A DNA stretch of 64,000 nucleotides from Rhodoferax sp. U2-2l (GTDB taxonomy: Bacteria > Pseudomonadota > Gammaproteobacteria > Burkholderiales > Burkholderiaceae_C): NCBI RefSeq assembly GCF_020594515.1, contig NZ_JAJCTH010000016.1, positions 1-64,000 of the forward strand, in the 5' to 3' direction. The position numbers and the translations under genes were made by a program. Under the pieces are notes generated by a model. It was not told the DNA's origin. It made no database searches and saw only the letters and a list, made by a program, of their open reading frames with translations. Shown in pieces: positions 57,827-64,000 of the stretch (its first letter is position 1; the number at the start of each line of letters is the position of its first letter).

Positions 57827-57843
57827 CTTAAGAAAGTCTTAGC
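57827..57843. promoter_or_regulatory. PmrA/QseB-like direct repeat upstream of the SHP operon
   Basis: CTTAAG-AAAGT-CTTAGC has two half-sites 11 bp apart, the spacing of the PmrA/QseB box (CTTAAT-N5-CTTAAT). A third half-site CTTAAA lies at 57813-57818. They are 30-60 nt upstream of the SHP start codon. The QseB-type regulator encoded at the end of the same operon is the obvious candidate to bind here (autoregulation). Confidence 0.5.
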
Positions 57844-57860
57844 CCGGGCGACCCCCAGCC

Positions 57861-60002
57861 CTACAAGGCCGCAATGGCGGCGCGTACCTCGCCCACCGAC
57901 AAAATCTCCGACAGCACCACCGGCGCCCGGCCTGGCTGGTAAAACACATACACCGGCACGCCGTTGCGCCCCAGTTGGGCCAGCGCTGCGGTGATGGCCG
58001 GGTCGCGGCGGGTCCAGTCCGCGCGCAACAACACCGTTTTTTTCGCGTCAAAGTCGGCCAGCACCTCGGCATTGGCCAAGGCGGTTTTCTTGTTGTACTG
58101 GCAGGTCACGCACCAGGCAGCGGTGAAATCCACAAACACCGGCGCACCGCTGGCGACCAGTTCCTCCACCTTGCCGGGTGACCAGGCCTGCCAGCGCGCG
58201 CTGCTGACCAAGCTGCTGGCAGGCTCCGGGAAGGTGACGATGTGTTTGCCGGTGGCCCATGTCATCAGGGACAAGGCAGCGATGGACAACGCCACCACAG
58301 GCAGGCGCGCGTGGCCATGCAGGGTCAAGGCCCAGATCACCAGCGCCAGCCCCACCAGCAGCGCCAGCAAGGCACTGGCGCCGTCGATGCCGGTTTGCTG
58401 GCCCAGCACCCACACCAGCCAGACCACGGTGGCAAACATCGGGAACGCCATGGCGCGGCGGAAAGTCGCCATCCACGCGCCAGGGCGCGGCAACAGCCGT
58501 GCCAGCGCGGGCGACCAGCTGGCCGCCAGATAGGGCAGGGCCATGCCCACTCCCAGCGTGGCGAAGATGGCCAGCGCCTGCAGCGCAGGCAGATTCAAAG
58601 CCAGCCCCAGCGAGGCGCCCATGAACGGCGCGGTGCAGGGCGAGGCAATCGCCACCGCCAGCACGCCCGACAAAAACGCGTTGACGGCCGGATTCTTGGC
58701 CTCCAGCGTGGCCAGGCGGCCAGGCACAAACTGGCCAAACTCAAACAGCCCCGCCAGGTTCAGACCAATCACGGAGAACAACACGGCCAGGCCCGCCACC
58801 ACCGCGGGTGACTGCAGCTGAAAACCCCAGCCCAGTTGTTCACCCGCACCGCGCAGCGCCAGCATCAGCGCGCCCAGGGCCAGAAACGACAGGACGACTC
58901 CCGCGCTGTAGGCCAGGCCGCTCACGCGGTGGCTGCGCCGGTCATCGGCGTGGCGGGTGAAGCTCACCACCTTGATCGCCAGCACCGGGAACACACAGGG
59001 CATCAGGTTCAGGATCACACCGCCCAGTAGCGCGCCGACCAGTGCCAGCCAGAAGCTGGGCGGCACGCTGGCGGGCAAGGCTGGCGCGAAGCTCGGGGCC
59101 GTGGGGGCGGACATGGTGACAGGCGCCTGGGCGGGCCAGTTGCCACTGACTTGTGCCTGAATCAGGTAGCCACTGCGCTGACCGGGCGCCTCGGCCACCA
59201 GCACCAGCGGCATCTGCGTGGGGCTGGCGCTGCGGTGCAGGGCCATGGGCAGGCTGGCGGTCCAGACATCGCCTTGCCAAGCCTGCGTCCAGGGCCCGGC
59301 GGGCTCGATCACTTCGGGGGTTTCGGGAAAGACGTCGAGCTTTTGGCCGCGCAGGCTGGCGGGCAGGCCGGGCACGCTCAGCTTGATGCTCTGGCCGTCC
59401 AGGGTGATGCTGGCGGGCACTTGGAGTGGCTTGGGCTGGTCCCGCAAGGCGGTCTCAAAGACACTGGCGTTCAGGGCGGTGGAGCTTCGAGTCGGAAGGC
59501 GCAGCACAAATTCGCCGTCCTGCGGGATGCATTCCTGGCGGCACACCAGCCAGCTGGCCTGCAGTTTGATCTCCAGTTCGGGCGAAAGTGGCGAGGGCTT
59601 GAAGCCGGGTGTGATGGTGAGCGGTACCGGCAGCAGCACCGTGCCGTCGTAACCATAGTTCATCAGCGTGCCCAGCGGCAGCTTGTGCGGCAGCGGCCAG
59701 GCGATGTCGCCTGCCAGCACGCCCACTGGCAAGGTCCAGGTCAGCGCGGTGGGCTGGCCGGGGTCGCCGGTGTTTTTCCAGTAGGTGTGCCAGTCGGGGA
59801 TGTGGGCGAGCTGCAGGCCCACCCAGACGGTTTTGCCAGGGTCGGCACCGTCCGGGGCGTGCGCCATCAGCTCGGCACGCACCTGCTCGGTGGTGACCAC
59901 CTGGGTGATCGTCTTTTGGCCTTGCGCCCAAATGGTTGTGGGGCTGATAGCGATGAAAACGGCCGCCAGCAGCCAGCGTGTCAGGATCAAGGGGAACGTC
60001 AT
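57861..60002 (-). CDS. DsbD/ScsB-type thiol:disulfide reductase
   Basis: This 713-aa inner-membrane protein moves reducing power from cytoplasmic thioredoxin to the periplasm. It has a signal peptide (cleavage near IWAQG), a periplasmic N-terminal region (about 25-340) with the redox pair in LVCRQECIPQDG, and an eight-helix core (about 345-600) with cysteines in LNLMPCVFPV and ASPCTAPFMG. A C-terminal thioredoxin domain has AAWCVTCQYNK. The large N-terminal region fits the ScsB branch better than classical DsbD. Nearby periplasmic c-type cytochromes could benefit, though the genes are probably separately transcribed. ATG 60002 is chosen. Confidence 0.9.
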   Translation of the reverse strand: MTFPLILTRWLLAAVFIAISPTTIWAQGQKTITQVVTTEQVRAELMAHAPDGADPGKTVWVGLQLAHIPDWHTYWKNTGDPGQPTALTWTLPVGVLAGDIAWPLPHKLPLGTLMNYGYDGTVLLPVPLTITPGFKPSPLSPELEIKLQASWLVCRQECIPQDGEFVLRLPTRSSTALNASVFETALRDQPKPLQVPASITLDGQSIKLSVPGLPASLRGQKLDVFPETPEVIEPAGPWTQAWQGDVWTASLPMALHRSASPTQMPLVLVAEAPGQRSGYLIQAQVSGNWPAQAPVTMSAPTAPSFAPALPASVPPSFWLALVGALLGGVILNLMPCVFPVLAIKVVSFTRHADDRRSHRVSGLAYSAGVVLSFLALGALMLALRGAGEQLGWGFQLQSPAVVAGLAVLFSVIGLNLAGLFEFGQFVPGRLATLEAKNPAVNAFLSGVLAVAIASPCTAPFMGASLGLALNLPALQALAIFATLGVGMALPYLAASWSPALARLLPRPGAWMATFRRAMAFPMFATVVWLVWVLGQQTGIDGASALLALLVGLALVIWALTLHGHARLPVVALSIAALSLMTWATGKHIVTFPEPASSLVSSARWQAWSPGKVEELVASGAPVFVDFTAAWCVTCQYNKKTALANAEVLADFDAKKTVLLRADWTRRDPAITAALAQLGRNGVPVYVFYQPGRAPVVLSEILSVGEVRAAIAAL

Positions 60003-60046
60003 GGGGTGGTCAGAGTCGGGTGGCAGCGCAGAGTTCCGCAGCAGGC

Positions 60047-60490
60047 TCAATACGGGTTGTCAAACCCCAGGCGCGCCAAAATCTCGCTTTCGCGCAGCTC
60101 CATCACCTGGGTGTCTTCGTCCTCGTCGTGGTCCCAGCCCTGGGCGTGCAGGGTGCCGTGCACCAGCAGGTGGGCGTAGTGTTCTTCCAGGGTTTTGTTT
60201 TGCTCTTTGGCTTCCTTGGCCACCACCGGTGCGCATAACACCAGGTCGGCGGTGACGATGGGTTCCTGGGTGTAGTCAAACGTCAGCACATTGGTGGCGT
60301 AGTCTTTTTGCCGGTAGTCGCGGTTCAGGGCCTGGCCTTCTTCCGCGTCAACGATGCGCACGGTGATTTCGGCGTCGTCTTGCAGCGCGTGGCGAATCCA
60401 TTTGGCCACCTTGTGGCGCGGCAGCGCGGCGCGGTGGAGGGCGGCATCGGCCAGCTTGCCAAATTGCAGGGACAGGGTGAGTTGGTTCAT
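60047..60490 (-). CDS. ybeY: Endoribonuclease YbeY
   Basis: YbeY is a zinc endoribonuclease needed for 16S rRNA 3' maturation and ribosome quality control. The 147-aa protein has [19 protein letters not shown] and the metal site [14 protein letters not shown] (family pattern HGxLHLxGYDH). ATG 60490 (MNQLTLSLQ) is the start chosen. It lies about 90 nt after phoH, the conserved phoH-ybeY pair. Confidence 0.95.
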   Translation of the reverse strand: MNQLTLSLQFGKLADAALHRAALPRHKVAKWIRHALQDDAEITVRIVDAEEGQALNRDYRQKDYATNVLTFDYTQEPIVTADLVLCAPVVAKEAKEQNKTLEEHYAHLLVHGTLHAQGWDHDEDEDTQVMELRESEILARLGFDNPY

Positions 60491-60578
60491 GGGATCGGAG
60501 GTCAGAAAGGGTTGCGGAATCAGCCTCAAGCCGTTGATGAGTCAAGGCTGGCAGCGTCGTCGATCAGAATTCATCAGC

Positions 60579-61592
60579 TTACGGCGCCGCTTTGCGGGTG
60601 CGCGGTCGTGAGGCGGCGGGCGCCAGCGCAGGCATGGGGTCGGCATCCAGGCGTGGGTGCGGGTTGAAGCGACCCGGCGCGTCGTAGGCATCCACAATGC
60701 GCGCCACCAGCGGGTGGCGGACCACGTCGGCACTGGTCAGGCGGCACATGGCGATGCCGTCGACACTGCGCAGCACCCTTTCGGCGTCGATCAGACCGCT
60801 GAGCTGGTCGGCGGGCAGGTCGATCTGGCTCACGTCGCCCGTCACCACGGCCTTGGAGCCAAAACCGATGCGGGTCAAAAACATCTTCATCTGCTCGGGC
60901 GTGGTGTTTTGCGCCTCGTCCAGAATCACAAACGCGGTGTTCAGGGTGCGCCCGCGCATGAAGGCCAGCGGCGCAATCTCAATCGTCTGGCGCTCAAAGG
61001 CTTTTTGCACCGCCTCAAAACCCATCAGGTCATAGAGTGCGTCGTAGAGCGGGCGCAGGTAGGGGTCGATCTTTTGCGCCAGGTCGCCGGGCAGGTAACC
61101 CAGGCGCTCACCGGCTTCAACCGCTGGGCGCGTCAGCACAATACGCTGCACCGTGCTGCGTTGCAGGGCGTCCACCGCCATGGCCACGGCCAGGTAGGTT
61201 TTGCCAGTGCCAGCCGGGCCGATGCCAAAGGTGATGTCGCAGCTGGCGATGCAGTCCAGGTAATGCGCCTGGTTCATCGAGCGTGGTTTCAGGTCGGCGC
61301 GGCGGGTTTTGAGTGATGGGCCATCGGCACCATTCACATCACCGTCACCCGAGAGCATCAGCTGCACCGTGCGTGGCTCAATCGGGCGCGCCGCCATCTC
61401 GTACAGCGCCTGCAGCATCTCCATCGCACGCTGGGCGTGGATCTTGAGGCCATCGACCTTGAACTGCTCGTGCCGGTGTGCAATGCGGACCTGCAGCGCG
61501 GTCTCGATGGTGCGCAGGTGCGCGTCCATCGGGCCACACAGGTGGCTCAGACGCGTGTTGTTGGGTGGCGAAAACAGATGGCGAAGGATCAC
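60579..61592 (-). CDS. phoH: PhoH family ATPase
   Basis: This 337-aa protein has an N-terminal KH-like/PhoL region (about 20-110) and a P-loop ATPase domain (about 125-315): [58 protein letters not shown] and [11 protein letters not shown]. It is linked genetically to RNA metabolism and co-transcribed with ybeY. The C-terminal Pro/Ala/Arg-rich tail is probably disordered. Confidence 0.94.
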   Translation of the reverse strand: MILRHLFSPPNNTRLSHLCGPMDAHLRTIETALQVRIAHRHEQFKVDGLKIHAQRAMEMLQALYEMAARPIEPRTVQLMLSGDGDVNGADGPSLKTRRADLKPRSMNQAHYLDCIASCDITFGIGPAGTGKTYLAVAMAVDALQRSTVQRIVLTRPAVEAGERLGYLPGDLAQKIDPYLRPLYDALYDLMGFEAVQKAFERQTIEIAPLAFMRGRTLNTAFVILDEAQNTTPEQMKMFLTRIGFGSKAVVTGDVSQIDLPADQLSGLIDAERVLRSVDGIAMCRLTSADVVRHPLVARIVDAYDAPGRFNPHPRLDADPMPALAPAASRPRTRKAAP

Positions 61593-61737
61593 GTTGATAA
61601 TTCTCTGAAGAGGGGCGGCGGTTTCACCGCTCCGTGGGGTTGGGCCAACATGCCGTGGCTGGCGGCTGGGTTGTTGGGCCTGCCTGCCTGGGCCGATTTT
61701 CCGTCAGACCCAAAGACTTCTTGATGATAGGTAAAAA

Positions 61738-62310
61738 ATGATAGGCAAGCTCACCGGTACGCTGGACAACAAAAACCCGCCCGAGGTCATCATCGACTGC
61801 CACGGCGTCGGTTACGAGGTGCTGGTGCCGATGAGCACCTTCTACAACCTGCCCGAGATCGGCGCCAAGGTCACCTTGCTGACCCACTTTGTGGTGCGGG
61901 AGGACGCGCAGATCCTGTACGGTTTTGCCAATGCGGCCGAGCGTGAGGCGTTTCGCCAGCTGATCAAGATCAGCGGTGTCGGGCCGCGTACCGCGCTCTC
62001 GGTGTTGTCGGGCATGAGTGTGACCGAACTCTCACAAGCCATCACCCTGCAGGAGGCGGGCCGCCTGATCAAGGTGCCGGGTATCGGCAAAAAAACCGCC
62101 GAGCGGCTGCTGCTCGAACTCAAAGGCAAACTCGGCCCGGACATCGGTGTGGTCGCCAGCGTGGCCAACGACGCCCAATCCGACATTTTGCAGGCCTTGC
62201 TGGCGCTGGGCTACAACGACAAGGAAGCCGCCGCCGCCCTCAAAGCCCTGCCGCAGGACGTGGGCGTGAGTGAGGGCATCAAGCTGGCGCTGCGGGCGCT
62301 GGCGAAGTAG
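61738..62310 (+). CDS. ruvA: Holliday junction DNA helicase subunit RuvA
   Basis: RuvA binds Holliday junctions and loads the RuvB motor for branch migration. The 190-aa protein has the usual three domains: an OB-fold (MIGKLTGTL...[12 protein letters not shown]), the two helix-hairpin-helix motifs [15 protein letters not shown] and [19 protein letters not shown], and the C-terminal RuvB-binding helices [19 protein letters not shown]. ruvB and ruvC are not in the window. It is divergent from phoH across a 145-bp gap. Confidence 0.96.
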   Translation: MIGKLTGTLDNKNPPEVIIDCHGVGYEVLVPMSTFYNLPEIGAKVTLLTHFVVREDAQILYGFANAAEREAFRQLIKISGVGPRTALSVLSGMSVTELSQAITLQEAGRLIKVPGIGKKTAERLLLELKGKLGPDIGVVASVANDAQSDILQALLALGYNDKEAAAALKALPQDVGVSEGIKLALRALAK

Positions 62311-62375
62311 GCCCCTTGCCTCCGCGACAATCACACTTTTTATGACATCCCACCCACTGACAGGACCCACCCGAG

Positions 62376-63572
62376 ATGACAACCACTGGCTTACCCGCAT
62401 TGCGTTTGACCCTGGCCGCCGCGGCGGCACTTTCCCTGCTGGCTGGCGCAGCGCAGGCCGCCGACAAGGTCAAGGTGGGGCTGCTGAGCACGCTCTCAGG
62501 CCCCGGTGCCGGGTTGGGCATCGACATCCGCGACGGCTTCAACCTGGCGCTCAAACAATCCGGCGGCAAGCTCGGTGGTTTGCCTGCCGAAGTGATCGTG
62601 GCCGACGACCAAGGCAAGCCTGATGCCGCCAAACAGACCGCTGACCGGCTGCTCAAGCGCGATCAGGTCGATTTCATGACCGGCGTGGTGTTTTCCAACG
62701 TGATGCTGGCGGTCGGCAAACCGATTTTTGACGCCAAGACCTTCTACATCAGCGCCAACGCCGGTCCGTCGCAGTACGCCGGGGCCGAGTGCAACCCGTA
62801 TTTCTTCAGCGCCTCGTACCAGAACGACAACCAGCACGAAGCCGTGGGCAAGACGGTGATGGACAAGGGCTTCAAAAAAGTGGCGCTGCTGGCGCCCAAC
62901 TACCCGGCGGGCAAGGACGCGCTGGCCGGTTTCAAGCGCTTTTACAAGGGCGAGGTCGTCTCTGAAGCCTACACGCCCTTGAGCCAGCTGGATTACGGCG
63001 CCGAACTGTCCAAAATGCGCGCCTCGGGTGCCGATGCGGTGTACATCTTTTTGCCCGGTGGCCTGGGCGTGAACTTCATCAAACAGTTTGTCGGTGCCGG
63101 GCTGTCCAAGGACATGACCTTGTTTGGCCCGGGTTTCTCGGCGGACGAAGACGTGATCCGCGCGGTTGGCGAGCCGATGCTGGGCATGTTCAACACCAGC
63201 CAGTGGGCGCATGACCTCGACAACGCCGCCAACAAACGGTTTGTGGCCGATTTCCAGAAAGAGTTCGGCCGCCTGCCCACGCTGTACGCCAGCCAGGGTT
63301 ATGACGCCGCGCGCCTGATGGACGCCGCCGTGCGCGATGTCAAGGGCAACCTGGCCGACAAGGCAGGCTTGCGCAAAGCCATTGCCGCGGCCAAATTCGA
63401 CTCGGTGCGTGGCGCCTTCAAGTTCAACAGCAACGGCTTCCCGGTGCAGGACTACTACCTGCGCGTGATCACCAAAGACGCCCAGGGCCGCATCACCAAC
63501 CGCACTTTGAACACGGTGTTCAAGAACCACGTGGACGCCTACGTCGGGCAGTGCAAGATGCCGGCGCTGTAA
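62376..63572 (+). CDS. ABC transporter substrate-binding protein (branched-chain amino-acid type)
   Basis: This 398-aa periplasmic binding protein of the LivJ/LivK family (Leu/Ile/Val-binding fold) has a signal peptide cleaved near GAAQAAD (about residue 28). The mature start KVKVGLLSTLSGPGAGLGIDIRDGFNLAL is typical. In this family, aromatic-acid and other acid-binding members are common in Burkholderiales, so the ligand is open. A permease gene follows after 15 nt. Confidence 0.92.
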   Translation: MTTTGLPALRLTLAAAAALSLLAGAAQAADKVKVGLLSTLSGPGAGLGIDIRDGFNLALKQSGGKLGGLPAEVIVADDQGKPDAAKQTADRLLKRDQVDFMTGVVFSNVMLAVGKPIFDAKTFYISANAGPSQYAGAECNPYFFSASYQNDNQHEAVGKTVMDKGFKKVALLAPNYPAGKDALAGFKRFYKGEVVSEAYTPLSQLDYGAELSKMRASGADAVYIFLPGGLGVNFIKQFVGAGLSKDMTLFGPGFSADEDVIRAVGEPMLGMFNTSQWAHDLDNAANKRFVADFQKEFGRLPTLYASQGYDAARLMDAAVRDVKGNLADKAGLRKAIAAAKFDSVRGAFKFNSNGFPVQDYYLRVITKDAQGRITNRTLNTVFKNHVDAYVGQCKMPAL

Positions 63573-63587
63573 ACACGCCCGGGTCTG

Positions 63588-64000
63588 ATGACGGGACTTC
63601 TGGTTCTGGAGCAGTCGCTCAACGGGCTGCAGTTTGGCTTGATGCTGTTTTTGCTGGCCGCCGGGCTGACGCTGGTGTTTGGCATCATGGACATGATCAA
63701 CCTGGCGCATGGCTCGTTGTACATGATTGGCGCCTATCTGGTGGCCAGCATCGCGCTGGCCAGTGGCTCCTTCTGGCTGGGCCTGGGCCTGGGCGTGCTG
63801 GCGGCAGCGGTGGTGGGGGCGTTGCTGGAGCTGACCGTGTTGCGCCGTCTCTACGCGCGTGACCACTTGTCGCAGGTGCTGGGCACGTTTGCCATCTTAC
63901 TGATCAGCAACGAGCTGGTGCGCATGGTCTGGGGCGCGCAGCCGCTGGAGCTCAACCCGCCTGCCGCGCTGGCCGGGCCGGTGGAGCTGTTGCCGGGCCT
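63588..64000 (+). CDS. Branched-chain amino-acid ABC transporter permease, LivH type (cut by window edge)
   Basis: The first 137 codons are present; no stop occurs before the window ends. It starts MTGLLVLEQSLNGLQFGLML, with the LivH signature LTLVFGIMDMINLAHGSLYMIGAY around residues 33-55 and several hydrophobic helices. It should pair with the preceding binding protein. The remaining transporter genes (LivM, LivG, LivF types) would be expected downstream, outside the window. Confidence 0.92.
   Translation, partial: MTGLLVLEQSLNGLQFGLMLFLLAAGLTLVFGIMDMINLAHGSLYMIGAYLVASIALASGSFWLGLGLGVLAAAVVGALLELTVLRRLYARDHLSQVLGTFAILLISNELVRMVWGAQPLELNPPAALAGPVELLPG

Overview
This 64 kb window is a GC-rich, densely coding chromosomal segment from a betaproteobacterium of the order Burkholderiales. 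The family is most likely Comamonadaceae, with a Rhodoferax- or Polaromonas-like genome as the best guess. The pointers are the tRNA-Tyr/tRNA-Gly/tRNA-Thr/tuf cluster, the stand-alone homocysteine-binding half of MetH, the fused isobutyryl-CoA mutase IcmF, the SHP/DHC/cytochrome b operon and an RquA-like methyltransferase. Nearly everything is housekeeping or core metabolism. I see no prophage, insertion sequence, CRISPR array or integron.

Layout. 1-0.65 kb: tRNA-Tyr, tRNA-Gly, tRNA-Thr and the 5' end of tuf, all on the minus strand. 0.7-7.7 kb: a minus-strand tryptophan operon, trpL-trpE-trpG-[ltaE-rhtB-like]-trpD-[55-aa membrane peptide]-trpC-ung. The trpL peptide carries a Trp-Pro-Trp motif and had to be read by eye. 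7.9-12.1 kb: two methyl-accepting chemotaxis proteins ending in the same CheR/CheB tether pentapeptide. 12.1-20 kb: recQ, a large Cache-HAMP-PAS-PAS-GGDEF-EAL protein, a DUF3750 protein and a blue-light BLUF-EAL phosphodiesterase, so two c-di-GMP genes lie close together. 20-22.8 kb: MetH N-terminal half, an orphan GatC-like PTS IIC and a 55-aa basic protein closed by a strong terminator. 23-28.5 kb: icmF, a palindromic operator, a persulfide dioxygenase-rhodanese fusion and coaX. 28.5-33.4 kb: an M20 amidohydrolase, a 760-bp divergent intergenic region, a molybdopterin oxidoreductase and an exported OB-fold protein. 33.4-38.8 kb: apaG-gcr-thiL and pgpA-pncC, separated by an opposite-strand zinc-ribbon gene. 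39-43.6 kb: outer-membrane phospholipase A, an exported cysteine-free molybdopterin-domain-like protein coupled to a hybrid histidine kinase, and a transglutaminase-like protein. 43.8-53.4 kb: rep, an EAL-like/HDOD protein, an AEC transporter, an RquA-like methyltransferase, priA and hemE. 53.5-57.8 kb: an operon of SHP, diheme cytochrome c, a cytochrome b-cytochrome c fusion and a QseB/QseC-type two-component pair, with a PmrA/QseB-like direct repeat upstream. 57.8-64 kb: a DsbD/ScsB-type reductase, ybeY, phoH, ruvA and the start of a branched-chain amino-acid-type ABC transporter.

The most unusual signal is a pair of 109-bp imperfect palindromes in inverted orientation at 29.9-30.35 kb. They share unpaired asymmetric segments, yet differ at paired positions in a compensated way, as expected if a hairpin or cruciform is maintained. 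A second notable signal is a short repeat that also occurs between genes and appears inside ltaE in frame, adding about 28 residues beside the catalytic lysine. GC-rich palindromic repeats of another family lie in four intergenic gaps.
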